From: a virus
DNA: 26,454 nucleotides
Direction: 5' to 3' (one strand)
Virus record (IMG/VR): IMGVR_UViG_3300025168_000562
Coordinates: 1-26,454 of that record
In this document: in pieces, positions 16,016 to 23,222 of the stretch
How the letters are laid out: every line of letters starts with the position of its first letter
How positions within the stretch are numbered: position 1 is the stretch's first letter
Notes under the pieces: model-generated
Database searches by the model: none
Seen by the model: the letters and a program-made list of their open reading frames with translations, nothing else
Told to the model about the DNA's origin: nothing
Translations under genes and position numbers: made by a program

Positions 16016-16136
16016 ATCAGGATATTGGGTTGTAGGATATATTACTGTTCTAGGTGGTCCATTCACTACAGACATTCAAGCACAAAAACATAGAAAGTAT
16101 CTATTAGACAAATGGCATATTCAAGCAAAGTACTAG
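15996..16136 (+). CDS. Small hypothetical protein (46 aa)
   Basis: A 46-codon frame from ATG 15996 bridges the 96-base gap between the phosphomannomutase and iscU genes. It overlaps the first by 20 bases and the second by 25. It reads MEIIKTKSGYWVVGYITVLG then a GGPFTTDIQAQKHRKYLLDK stretch, a well-mixed protein-like composition with a strand-rich start and a helical basic end. No ribosome site is clear and no family is recognised. The fill-the-gap pattern resembles that of the 9823-9990 gene. Confidence 0.5.
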   Translation: MEIIKTKSGYWVVGYITVLGGPFTTDIQAQKHRKYLLDKWHIQAKY

Positions 16137-16519
16137 ATCATTACGAAAATCCAAGAAATGTTGGATCAATGGACAAAACTAATCCAAATGTTGGAACAGG
16201 GATGGTTGGAGCTCCTGCTTGTGGTGATGTAATGAAATTACAAATTAAAGTAGAAGATGGTATCATTACTGATGCTAAGTTTAAAACATATGGATGTGGT
16301 AGCGCAATTGCTAGCAGTAGTTTAGTTACAGAATGGGTGAAAGGAAGAACTGTTGATGAAGCTGTTGAAATTAAAAATGCCGAGATAGCGACTGAACTTG
16401 CATTACCTCCTGTAAAAATACATTGTTCAATATTAGCCGAAGATGCAATTAAGGCTGCTGTTGAGAATTATAAAAATAAATCCAATCAAATTGAAGTTAA
16501 CATAGAAAAATTAAATTAG
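16112..16519 (+). CDS. iscU: Iron-sulfur cluster scaffold protein IscU
   Basis: 135 residues against 128 in E. coli IscU, which it resembles over nearly all its length. It assembles [2Fe-2S]/[4Fe-4S] clusters with the cysteine desulfurase IscS and passes them on through HscA/HscB. All ligands are present: ACGD (Cys37, Asp39), YGCGSA (Cys63) and IHCS (His and Cys near 105/106). The LPPVK chaperone-recognition motif is kept directly before the last Cys. Flanking residues MAYSSKVLDHYENPRNVGS fit the family start. No iscS, hscA or fdx lies nearby, so it would work with host partners. It lies between the sugar-phosphate genes and nrdB. Confidence 0.95.
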   Translation: MAYSSKVLDHYENPRNVGSMDKTNPNVGTGMVGAPACGDVMKLQIKVEDGIITDAKFKTYGCGSAIASSSLVTEWVKGRTVDEAVEIKNAEIATELALPPVKIHCSILAEDAIKAAVENYKNKSNQIEVNIEKLN

Positions 16520-16529
16520 GAAAAATTAA

Positions 16530-16733
16530 ATGAAACTTAAAATTATTGTTGTAGCATTTTTATTATTATTATCGGGATGTGCAGTTAAAAACCATCCTCC
16601 AGCTGATTGGATTTCGTGGGGTAAGAAATGTATGGAAACATATGAAGGTACCATAGTTTCAAGTTATGTTTGGTTTTATAACAGAAGACAAGGATTAGAA
16701 GCAACAGAAGAAGAATGTAAAATAAACGATTAA
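16530..16733 (+). CDS. Small lipoprotein
   Basis: 67 residues. A compact lipoprotein signal (MKLKIIVVAFLLLLSGC, lipobox LSGC, Cys17) leaves a mature chain of about 51 residues with two further cysteines (KKCMETYE and EEECKIND), likely a disulfide in the periplasm. It contains several aromatics (WISWG, VSSYVWFYNRR). An AGGA site precedes the ATG. It sits between iscU and nrdB and is probably carried on the same transcript. Small phage lipoproteins often block receptors against later phages, but no such family is recognised here. Confidence 0.7.
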   Translation: MKLKIIVVAFLLLLSGCAVKNHPPADWISWGKKCMETYEGTIVSSYVWFYNRRQGLEATEEECKIND

Positions 16734-16742
16734 GGACAATAA

Positions 16743-17714
16743 ATGCTAAAAGACGAGAGACAATATTTCAAACCATTTAACTACCCATGGGCTTATGATA
16801 AATGGTTGAAGCATGAGCAATCACATTGGTTACATACAGAAGTACCAATGTTAGAGGATGTAAAAGACTGGAAGAAAAAATTAACTGATTCAGAAAAACA
16901 TTTTTTAACTAATATTTTTAGATTTTTTACACAAGGTGATATTGATGTTGCTGGAGGGTATGTACAAAATTACATTCCACATTTTCCACAACCAGAAGTA
17001 AGAATGATGTTATTAGGATTTGCTGCAAGAGAAGCATTACACATAGCTGCATATTCACATTTGATTGAAACTCTAGGAATGCCAGAGTCAACGTATTCTG
17101 AATTTGCAGAATATGAAGAGATGAAAGATAAACATGATTATATTATGTCTTTATCAGCTAAGAATGGAACAGTAGAATCCACAGCTGCGCATATTGCTGC
17201 TTTCAGTGCATTTACAGAAGGTATGCAACTCTTTTCATCATTTATTATGTTGTTAAACTTTCCAAGACATGGAAAAATGAAAGGAATGGGTCAAATAGTA
17301 ACTTGGTCTATTGTTGATGAAACACAACATACTGAAGGTATGATTAAATTATTTAGATCATATGTTGAAGAAAACAATGAAATATGGAATGATGATCTTA
17401 AAGGTAAAATTTATACTATTGCAGAAAAAATGGTTGAACTTGAAGATAAGTTTATTGATTTATCATTTGATACAGGGGCTATTCAGGGTCTTACAGCTGA
17501 TGAAGTTAAAGAGTATATAAGATACATAGCTGATAGAAGATTAATTAGTATGGGTATGAGAGGTATATATAAAAGAAAGACTAATCCTTTACCTTGGGTT
17601 GAAGAAATGATTAATGCACCAACACATACTAACTTTTTTGAAAACAGAGCTACAGATTATGCAAAGGGTTCTTTGTCAGGAGGTTGGGATAAGGTTTGGG
17701 GCAAGGCTGCTTAA
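16743..17714 (+). CDS. nrdB: Ribonucleotide reductase class I beta subunit
   Basis: 323 residues; the radical-generating small subunit that partners NrdA at 12848. The di-metal ligands are in order: Asp66 (FFTQGDID), Glu97 and His100 (AREALH), Glu159 (FTEG), Glu193 and His196 (VDETQH). Tyr104, four residues after His100 as in E. coli Tyr122, is the likely radical site. No ATP-cone is found at its N-terminus. The AGGA site lies 6 bases before the ATG. The stop overlaps the next ATG (TAATG). nrdA and nrdB are 1.9 kb apart here, with sugar, IscU and lipoprotein genes between. Confidence 0.95.
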   Translation: MLKDERQYFKPFNYPWAYDKWLKHEQSHWLHTEVPMLEDVKDWKKKLTDSEKHFLTNIFRFFTQGDIDVAGGYVQNYIPHFPQPEVRMMLLGFAAREALHIAAYSHLIETLGMPESTYSEFAEYEEMKDKHDYIMSLSAKNGTVESTAAHIAAFSAFTEGMQLFSSFIMLLNFPRHGKMKGMGQIVTWSIVDETQHTEGMIKLFRSYVEENNEIWNDDLKGKIYTIAEKMVELEDKFIDLSFDTGAIQGLTADEVKEYIRYIADRRLISMGMRGIYKRKTNPLPWVEEMINAPTHTNFFENRATDYAKGSLSGGWDKVWGKAA

Positions 17715-17884
17715 TGAAACATTTTATTTGTGATGTGTGTGATGGTGATTTCAGATTGAGACATGAAATGGACGAAGATTATTACGAAGTCCATTTCTGT
17801 CCTTTTTGTGGTGCACAAATTAACAAGGAAGAGGATGACGAAGAACAGGATGAACTAGGTGGATTCCCAACAGTGGAGATGTAA
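17714..17884 (+). CDS. Small zinc-ribbon protein
   Basis: 56 residues from the ATG that overlaps the nrdB stop. Two CxxC pairs, FICDVCDGDF and HFCPFCGAQI, about 26 residues apart, form a classical zinc ribbon, followed by a highly acidic tail (NKEEDDEEQDELGG). Such small proteins may bind nucleic acid or another protein. The longer frame from 17696 adds only residues that overlap nrdB, so the coupled ATG is preferred. The end overlaps the next gene by 26 bases. No family name is recognised. Confidence 0.7.
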   Translation: MKHFICDVCDGDFRLRHEMDEDYYEVHFCPFCGAQINKEEDDEEQDELGGFPTVEM

Positions 17885-18266
17885 TGGAGTTGCAATTGAA
17901 GAACCGGGTGATAATTATGGGTTTGTTTATGTTATTACTAACCTTACCAATCAGAGAAAATATATCGGCAAGAAGTTTTTTTGGTCTCTTAAGAGAAAGC
18001 AAGTCAATAAGAAGAAAAAACGTGTAACAGTAGAATCTGATTGGAAAAAGTATTGGGGTTCGAATGACGAATTAAAAAAAGATATAAGTTTGTTAGGTGA
18101 GGAAAAATTTACAAGAGAAATACTACATTTATGTAAATCTAAAGGAGTAACAAATTATCTTGAAGCAAGAGAGCAATTCGAAAGACACGTATTGGAAAAT
18201 AAAGAAGAATGGTATAATAGTTGGATCATGGTCAAGGTGAATCGGACACATTTAAATAAATTATGA
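17859..18266 (+). CDS. GIY-YIG-family putative endonuclease (SegE-like)
   Basis: 135 residues with a GTG start, supported by AGGA 8 bases ahead. The core GFVYVITNLTNQRKYIGKKF is the GIY-YIG two-strand motif (here VYV...YIG), followed by a Lys-rich loop, WKKYWGSNDELKKD, and LEAREQFERHVL with the catalytic-type Glu. Related proteins in T4-like phages are annotated as SegE-like endonucleases and are usually free-standing. The protein may cleave DNA for homing, or be retained for another nuclease role since it is common in marine relatives. It overlaps the genes on both sides. Confidence 0.75.
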   Translation: MDSQQWRCNGVAIEEPGDNYGFVYVITNLTNQRKYIGKKFFWSLKRKQVNKKKKRVTVESDWKKYWGSNDELKKDISLLGEEKFTREILHLCKSKGVTNYLEAREQFERHVLENKEEWYNSWIMVKVNRTHLNKL

Positions 18267-19141
18267 TCTTTATTGCTATACTTTTCTTATCGGCTTTTTT
18301 GTTGTCGGGTGTTGCTGCGTTTTATTCAATTGTAGGATTGATATCAATATTTCCAGCAGCAGAAATACCTATTGTTATAATGGGTATAAGTTTAGAGATA
18401 TGTAAACTTGTAGCTGCCTCTTGGTGTTATCGTAACTGGAAAAATGCTCCTGTAGTTATGAAGTATTATTTTGCCATAGCAGTGTTAGTTCTATCTTTCA
18501 TAACTTCAATGGGAATATTTGGATTCCTTTCAAAGGCTCATATTGAGCAAACAACAATAGCTGGTGATAATAGCCTACAAATTGGTTTATTAGAAAATAA
18601 AATACAAAGAGAAATAAAAAGAATAAAAGATGCTGATCTTGTAATAAGTCAGCTAGATCAAACAGTACAAACATTAATGGACTTTGATAGAGTAAGAGGT
18701 CCAGAAGGTGCAATAGCTGTTCGCGAAAGTCAGAAAAAAGAGAGAGATAATCTCAATACTATAATAGACAAAGCTCAAGATAATATATCTGGTTATCAAC
18801 AAGAAAATCTTATTCTTAGCAAACAACAGATTAAAATTGAAGCTGAAGTAGGACCTATAAAATACATAGCTGAATTTTTGTATGGTGAAGCAGATAAAAA
18901 GTTAGTAGAGAAGGCTGTAAGAGCTGTTATTATAATCATAGTTCTTGTATTCGATCCTTTGGCAATAATACTACTGATAGCAGCTAATAGAGAAATGAAA
19001 ATAGTTTCTGTTTCTAATAAAAGAAGAAAGACAAGATCAATACCTAAACAATCGATTGATAAGTCTAAAGTATCAATTGATAAAAATGATATATCTGTTT
19101 TACCAAAAGAAATTATAGATAGGTTTTTTAACAGCAAGTAA
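18263..19141 (+). CDS. Multi-spanning membrane protein with coiled-coil domain
   Basis: 292 residues. Three hydrophobic segments lie in the first 95 residues (about 2-24, 32-54, 66-92), then a hydrophilic coiled-coil region (about 100-200, including GLLENKIQREIKRIKDADLV), a fourth membrane helix (about 222-244, VIIIIVLVFDPLAIILLIAA) and a basic C-terminal tail (NKRRKTRSIPKQ). It recalls membrane proteins of unknown function carried by T4-like cyanophages. With an even number of spans the coiled coil would be extracytoplasmic if both termini are inside. ATG overlaps the previous stop (ATGA). It closes this transcription unit: a promoter follows. Confidence 0.7.
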   Translation: MIFIAILFLSAFLLSGVAAFYSIVGLISIFPAAEIPIVIMGISLEICKLVAASWCYRNWKNAPVVMKYYFAIAVLVLSFITSMGIFGFLSKAHIEQTTIAGDNSLQIGLLENKIQREIKRIKDADLVISQLDQTVQTLMDFDRVRGPEGAIAVRESQKKERDNLNTIIDKAQDNISGYQQENLILSKQQIKIEAEVGPIKYIAEFLYGEADKKLVEKAVRAVIIIIVLVFDPLAIILLIAANREMKIVSVSNKRRKTRSIPKQSIDKSKVSIDKNDISVLPKEIIDRFFNSK

Positions 19142-19144
19142 CAT

Positions 19145-19173
19145 TTGCATTTTATAAAGTATTGTTGTATAAT
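19145..19173 (+). promoter_or_regulatory. Sigma70-type promoter upstream of RNase H gene
   Basis: TTGCAT (19145-19150) and TATAAT (19168-19173) are separated by exactly 17 bases, close to the bacterial consensus, in the 62-base gap between the membrane-protein gene and rnh. It would drive an early or middle transcript starting with rnh and running toward gp32. AT-rich DNA makes chance matches common, but the gap position and spacing are right. Confidence 0.6.
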
Positions 19174-19203
19174 TAACTGGTAAAAATTTTTATTGGAACT
19201 AAC

Positions 19204-20058
19204 GTGATTATTATAGACTATTCTCAAACCATTATATCCAGCTTGATGGCTGAGCTAAATGGAGATACAGAAGCCAAACTCGAAGTAAACCTAATTCGTC
19301 ATATGGTTATAAATGCCATAAGAAGTTATCATAAAAAATACAGTGGTGATTTTGGTGATTTAGTTATTGCATGTGATAGTAGGAAATATTGGAGAAAAGA
19401 AGTATTTCCATACTATAAAGCTAATCGTAAAAAAGTTAGAGATAACTCTGGCTACGATTGGAATATTATCTTTGATACAATTAATATACTTAAGGCAGAA
19501 CTTAAAGAATTTTTCCCATATAAGTTAGTTGAAGTCGAAGGTGCTGAAGCAGATGATATTATAGCTACGTTGTGTAAGGAAACACAAAAGACACAAGATC
19601 CTGTCTTGATAATATCAGGGGATCATGACTTTATGCAATTGCAAAAATATCCAAATGTTAAACAATACTCACCAGTACAACAAAAGTATGTTAAATGTAA
19701 AAACGATCCTAAAGAAACACTCTTAGAACACATTATAAGAGGTGATAGAGGCGACGGAGTTCCAAATGTACTTACTGGTGATGAATCGATTGTGGAGGGC
19801 AAAAGACAGCGTCCTATACAATCTAAAAAGCTAGCGTTATGGTTAGCTGATCCTAAAGAAATGCCTCAAGACCCAACATTCGTAACAAACTTTGAAAGAA
19901 ATCAGACTATGATTGATCTTTCAAGAATACCAGAAGATATTGAAAGCAATATTATAAATACTTTCAAAATGCAGTCTATAAAAGATAAAAGTATGCTTAT
20001 AGATTATTTTAACGAACATAAAATGAAAAATATGTTAGAACTTATTGAGGAATTTTAA
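19204..20058 (+). CDS. rnh: RNase H / 5'-3' exonuclease, T4 Rnh family
   Basis: 284 residues (T4 RNase H is 305). It removes RNA primers and flaps from lagging-strand fragments. The FEN-like pattern of acidic metal ligands is seen at IIIDYS (Asp5), VIACDSRKYWRKEVFPYYK, VEGAEADDIIATL and ISGDHDFMQLQ, followed by RGDRGDGVPNVL (the H3TH-type DNA-binding region). It starts with GTG (GGAA 5 bases ahead) since no ATG occurs before the essential first Asp. In T4 rnh lies beside 33-59-32; here the same order is kept, with several genes inserted between. Its stop overlaps the next ATG. Confidence 0.92.
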   Translation: MIIIDYSQTIISSLMAELNGDTEAKLEVNLIRHMVINAIRSYHKKYSGDFGDLVIACDSRKYWRKEVFPYYKANRKKVRDNSGYDWNIIFDTINILKAELKEFFPYKLVEVEGAEADDIIATLCKETQKTQDPVLIISGDHDFMQLQKYPNVKQYSPVQQKYVKCKNDPKETLLEHIIRGDRGDGVPNVLTGDESIVEGKRQRPIQSKKLALWLADPKEMPQDPTFVTNFERNQTMIDLSRIPEDIESNIINTFKMQSIKDKSMLIDYFNEHKMKNMLELIEEF

Positions 20059-20594
20059 TGAACTTACTACTCTCCGAACTTTTTTTAATGGTCCAAAAGC
20101 AAAAGGACGATACAGATCGTATGAATCTGTTACGGCAATATAAAAATGAATTAGTACTGCAAATGCTAACTGTGAACTTTAATCCAACAGCCAAATGGTT
20201 AATTCCTGCAGGGATTCCTCCATATAAAAAAGATCCAAATGTGCCTATGGGATATCAACAAACTACTTTAATGAAAGAACTTAGAACTTTGTACATTTAT
20301 GTTGATCCCAATCAAGCTATGGCTCAAAACAAAAGAGAAATGCAATTTATAACATTACTTGAGGCTTTACATCATACTGAGGCTGATTTACTTTGTGCTG
20401 TGAAAGATAAAACATTACATGAAATGTTCCCTGCTATTACAGAAAAATTAATTAGAATTACCTTCCCTGGTCTTTTCTTTTGGCCCGAACCAAAAGTACC
20501 AATGACAGAACAAGTTGCAAATGCAGCTCGCAAACTAAGAGGCAGAGGCAGACCACCAAAGTCAGCTTCTGAAACAATTATAGAAGAGGTATAA
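20058..20594 (+). CDS. Conserved T4-like phage protein with C-terminal AT-hook (DUF6433-like)
   Basis: 178 residues. The body (LLLSELFLMVQKQKDDTDRM, WLIPAGIPPYKKDPNVPMGY, FPGLFFWPEPKVPMTEQVAN) matches my memory of a family found beside RNase H in T4-like cyanophages (DUF6433). The last 20 residues include RGRGRPPKS, a textbook AT-hook, preceded by a basic helix, so binding to the minor groove of AT-rich DNA is likely. GAGGA is the ribosome site, and the ATG overlaps the rnh stop. A role in replication or packaging is possible from its neighbour; no activity is known to me. Confidence 0.75.
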   Translation: MNLLLSELFLMVQKQKDDTDRMNLLRQYKNELVLQMLTVNFNPTAKWLIPAGIPPYKKDPNVPMGYQQTTLMKELRTLYIYVDPNQAMAQNKREMQFITLLEALHHTEADLLCAVKDKTLHEMFPAITEKLIRITFPGLFFWPEPKVPMTEQVANAARKLRGRGRPPKSASETIIEEV

Positions 20595-20618
20595 TAAAAT
20601 TTATTATGGAGATATATT

Positions 20619-20924
20619 ATGAGAGTTTTGAATTTGGGTAAGTCAAAAGAAAGTTATAAAAAAGGAATTAATCCCTATTCTAAGAGAAAGATTACTCCAG
20701 CCCATTTACAGGGCACCCTCAAGATTGCTGAACCTTTTAGAAGACAAACTAAAAGTATACCCAGCCTCAACTCAGATAGTCAATTTGATGTCTGTGTTAA
20801 AAAAGAGAAAGATACCTATACCGGCAAGAATATGCTTGGTATTGGTACTCTTCACAAGTCTAATCCCATTCCCATTTTTGACCCTGATCACGCTGTGGAT
20901 CTTGCTACCATGAGGAGAAGTTAA
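20619..20924 (+). CDS. Basic hypothetical phage protein
   Basis: 101 residues, rich in Lys, Ser and Pro, no hydrophobic segment. It begins MRVLNLGKSKESYKKGINPY and ends DPDHAVDLATMRRS. GGAG lies before the ATG. The gene is visibly more GC-rich than its neighbours. The low secondary-structure content suggests an extended or disordered protein. The stop overlaps the next ATG (TTAATG). No family is recognised with certainty, though similar short basic proteins occur at this place in marine T4-like phages. Confidence 0.6.
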   Translation: MRVLNLGKSKESYKKGINPYSKRKITPAHLQGTLKIAEPFRRQTKSIPSLNSDSQFDVCVKKEKDTYTGKNMLGIGTLHKSNPIPIFDPDHAVDLATMRRS

Positions 20925-21307
20925 TGACGTACCGTTACACAATAATACAAGAAAATACTTTAGATGATACTAAAATGACATATGAATTTAAAGCTGAAGA
21001 TGATACAAATTTTATGTCCGAAGTTAGCGTTTTTATGAAAAGTATTGGTTTTTTAGATGAAGGTTATTTAGATATTGTTAAAGATAATATGTATGAAGAT
21101 GATTTATATTCTGATGACAATAGAGTACCTCATCCTGACTTTCCATACATACCAGATGATACTGATCACAACCTAGTTCAATTTAATTATGATTATGAAG
21201 AAAATTTACCTGCATATAATCAAATTGATTCTGGAGCAACAGAAACTAATCTTGTGAATATATATGAAACAACTGGTAATGTGGAGCATGCGTTATATGG
21301 TCTTTAA
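20924..21307 (+). CDS. Acidic hypothetical protein
   Basis: 127 residues, strongly acidic (NMYEDDLYSDDNRVPHPDFP). The N-terminal third alternates strands (YRYTIIQENTLDDTKMTYEF, then a helix FMSEVSVFMKSIGFL), a small alpha/beta layout. The C-terminus is disordered-looking. GAGGAGA is a strong ribosome site. The last 11 bases overlap the next gene. No cysteine or membrane segment. A DNA-mimic role is conceivable from charge but unsupported otherwise. Confidence 0.6.
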   Translation: MTYRYTIIQENTLDDTKMTYEFKAEDDTNFMSEVSVFMKSIGFLDEGYLDIVKDNMYEDDLYSDDNRVPHPDFPYIPDDTDHNLVQFNYDYEENLPAYNQIDSGATETNLVNIYETTGNVEHALYGL

Positions 21308-21491
21308 TAATAAACAAATATACGTTTTGGAATACAAGGAATCTGATAGTAAAGGTAGAGAAAAGAATGCTAAATTTGTTGGAGTATATAATTCTATCTC
21401 TGATGTAGATAATGCTAAGAAAAAAGTATCAGAAGAGCTTACAAATAAAAAGATTTCTTTCCAAACCTATGAACCACAAACTCTAATTTAA
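21297..21491 (+). CDS. Small hypothetical protein
   Basis: 64 residues from the ATG at 21297 (MVFNNKQIYVLEYKESDSKG); in-frame ATGs at 21264, 21279 and 21288 would add up to 11 residues. GGAG at 21283 stands 10 bases ahead of 21297. The chain reads as two or three strands followed by a Lys-rich helix (DVDNAKKKVSEELTNKK) and a final strand, a compact alpha/beta domain. It overlaps the acidic gene upstream, and an AATAAATA box lies across its stop and the following gap. Function unknown. Confidence 0.55.
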   Translation: MVFNNKQIYVLEYKESDSKGREKNAKFVGVYNSISDVDNAKKKVSEELTNKKISFQTYEPQTLI

Positions 21492-21502
21492 TAAATAAAA
21501 TT

Positions 21503-21778
21503 ATGCCAACATATACTTTCAGACATAAAGAAACCGGTGAAGTTGTCGATAAGTTTTTACAAATATCTAAACGTGATAAGTTTATAGAAGATAATCCCCA
21601 ACTCGAACAAACATGTGCCTATACGTCAATACCTATAGGTGATCCTGTTCGTTTGGGTTTAAAAACAACTGACAATGGTTTTAAAGAAGTACTATCCAAG
21701 ATACATAGCCAAAACGGCGTACGAAGTACACTTGGACAAAAATTATCCCGATCTAAAAACGGAATAAGGAATATTTGA
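21503..21778 (+). CDS. Conserved small T4-like phage protein, unknown function
   Basis: 91 residues. The start MPTYTFRHKETGEVVDKFLQ and middle IPIGDPVRLGLKTTDNGFKE with VLSKIHSQNG are a pattern I recall from a widespread short protein of marine T4-like phages. The first strands resemble the FmdB-type regulatory ribbon (MPxYxY..), but its cysteine pairs are absent, so no zinc site is expected. The C-terminus is basic (GQKLSRSKNGIRNI). The AATAAATA at 21490-21497 ends 5 bases before the ATG. A 43-base gap to phoH follows in which only a ribosome site is seen. Confidence 0.65.
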   Translation: MPTYTFRHKETGEVVDKFLQISKRDKFIEDNPQLEQTCAYTSIPIGDPVRLGLKTTDNGFKEVLSKIHSQNGVRSTLGQKLSRSKNGIRNI

Positions 21779-21821
21779 TTATGATTTGGTGATAACTCTA
21801 ACCAAACGAAAAGAGGTATAC

Positions 21822-22574
21822 ATGGCTAGAAAGCGTGCTCTTCAAACACAAACAGTATCTCAACCAACTAATCTATCTGTTGTTAATAATAAATTAAAAA
21901 TAAAGATAGATGATTTATACCAAATTGAGCCATTGACTGAAAATCAACAAAAGTTCTTTCAATTGTATAAAGAGACAAATTTTATTATACTGCACGGTGT
22001 TGCAGGAACAGGTAAAACTTATATTGCTCTTTATAAGGCGTTAGAAGAAGTACTCTCAAGGGGAAAAACTAATCAAAAGGTTGTGTTAGTAAGATCTGCT
22101 GTGCCATCAAGAGACATAGGACATTTGCCAGGAGATGAGCAAGAAAAAACTGCTGTTTATGAAAGACCGTATTCAGAAATATGTGAAAATCTTTTTGGTA
22201 AAAAAGATGCTTACCAAAGATTATCTGAGCAACACAACATATGTTTTATGAGTACATCATATGTAAGAGGTATTACATTAGATGATTCAATTATTATAGT
22301 TGATGAATGTCAGAACATGACTGATATGGAATTGAATAGCATTATTACTAGGGTTGGTCAAAAATCAAAAATTATATTTTGTGGTGATTTTAGACAAACT
22401 GACCTATATAAGAAACACGAACAATCAGGTTTGAAAAAATTTATGGTGATTGCAGATATGATGCCACATACAAAGTCTGTAGAGTTTTATAATGAAGACA
22501 TAGTCAGATCAAAATTAGTCAAACAATATATTGTTGCTAGAAACTGCTACGAGGATATGTATGAAACTCACTAA
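21822..22574 (+). CDS. phoH: PhoH-like P-loop ATPase
   Basis: 250 residues from the ATG with AGAGG 5 bases upstream; a TTG at 21786 would add only 12 residues. The Walker A is GVAGTGKT (59-66) and the Walker B IIIVDECQNM near 157, with VVLVRSAVPSRDIGHLPGDE between, the diagnostic PhoH segment. PhoH is an ATPase with predicted RNA-related function, often phosphate-regulated in bacteria and used as a marker gene in marine phages; its phage role is unsettled. The 3' end overlaps the peptidase gene by 14 bases. No pho box was noticed upstream. Confidence 0.93.
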   Translation: MARKRALQTQTVSQPTNLSVVNNKLKIKIDDLYQIEPLTENQQKFFQLYKETNFIILHGVAGTGKTYIALYKALEEVLSRGKTNQKVVLVRSAVPSRDIGHLPGDEQEKTAVYERPYSEICENLFGKKDAYQRLSEQHNICFMSTSYVRGITLDDSIIIVDECQNMTDMELNSIITRVGQKSKIIFCGDFRQTDLYKKHEQSGLKKFMVIADMMPHTKSVEFYNEDIVRSKLVKQYIVARNCYEDMYETH

Positions 22575-23025
22575 TAATTTTGCACTTAACGAAATGACGA
22601 AGAGCCAAACAGCTCTTCGTCGTGGTATCAGTAATGAACCTTCAAATAACGAAATAGATAATCTAAGAATATTATGTGAATATGTGTTACAACCGGTAAG
22701 AGAACATTTTGGTAAACCTGTCAGTATTAATTCTGGTTTTAGAAGTAGTGAGCTTAATAAAGCTATTGGTGGGTCAGGAACTTCTGATCATTGCAAAGGA
22801 ATGGCTGCAGATATAGAAATAGCTGGCGTAGATAATGGTGTTATTGCACAATGGATTGAGGATAATTGCGAGTTCCGTCAGCTTATACTTGAATTTTATA
22901 CACCAGGTGTTGGTGACTCTGGCTGGGTTCATGTATCATATAATGCTGATGATAATGATAAAAAAGTAATGACAGCTTTAAAAGAAAATGGTAAAACTGT
23001 TTATAAGTTAGGATTAATAAAGTAA
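22561..23025 (+). CDS. Peptidase M15A-type zinc peptidase (probable endolysin)
   Basis: 154 residues from the ATG with GAGG 6 bases upstream; the frame extends 10 codons further into phoH, but that lacks a ribosome site. Zinc ligands of the D-Ala-D-Ala carboxypeptidase/L-Ala-D-Glu peptidase fold are visible: SGFRSSELNKAIGG, then His77 and Asp84 (SDHCKGMAAD) and His124 (WVHVSY). It would cut peptidoglycan stem peptides. No signal peptide, so a holin would be needed. T4 itself uses a lysozyme (gpe), but many marine phages use M15 enzymes. The spanin pair is 10 kb upstream. Confidence 0.88.
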   Translation: MKLTNNFALNEMTKSQTALRRGISNEPSNNEIDNLRILCEYVLQPVREHFGKPVSINSGFRSSELNKAIGGSGTSDHCKGMAADIEIAGVDNGVIAQWIEDNCEFRQLILEFYTPGVGDSGWVHVSYNADDNDKKVMTALKENGKTVYKLGLIK

Positions 23026-23216
23026 TGTATAATAATGAGATGATTGATGCAACACAAAATTATTTAGAAAAGTGGCGTACACATTTAGAGAATCAAACCA
23101 ATTCTGATCACTCAATAGATGGTCCTCATTTGTTAAGAAAAATATTTAAAAGTTTGAATAGGCAGGAGTCTTACGAATTGTTTTACAAGTGGAAGAGTAA
23201 CACAAAAAAAGAATAA
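23025..23216 (+). CDS. Small hypothetical protein
   Basis: 63 residues, hydrophilic and helical (MIDATQNYLEKWRTHLENQT, then LLRKIFKSLNRQESYELFYK). The ATG overlaps the peptidase stop (TAATG), which supports translation by coupling. A 6-base gap follows. It is Lys/Asn/Glu-rich with no cysteine or membrane helix. No family is recognised. Confidence 0.6.
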   Translation: MYNNEMIDATQNYLEKWRTHLENQTNSDHSIDGPHLLRKIFKSLNRQESYELFYKWKSNTKKE

Positions 23217-23222
23217 TATATA

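Noticed and set aside
17884-18027. 47-codon frame starting at an ATG coupled to the zinc-ribbon stop
   Set aside because: It competes with the GIY-YIG frame, which has the motif residues and an AGGA site before its GTG; the alternative is hydrophobic without support.
18050-18070. GGGTTCGAATGAC resembling a tRNA T-loop
   Set aside because: It encodes the WGSND segment of the GIY-YIG gene, and no acceptor, D or anticodon stems fit around it.
18796-19227. 143-codon minus-strand frame over the membrane-protein gene
   Set aside because: It is the antisense of a coding region in a one-directional gene set, rich in Ser/Ile/Leu as expected of antisense membrane helices, and covers the promoter before rnh.
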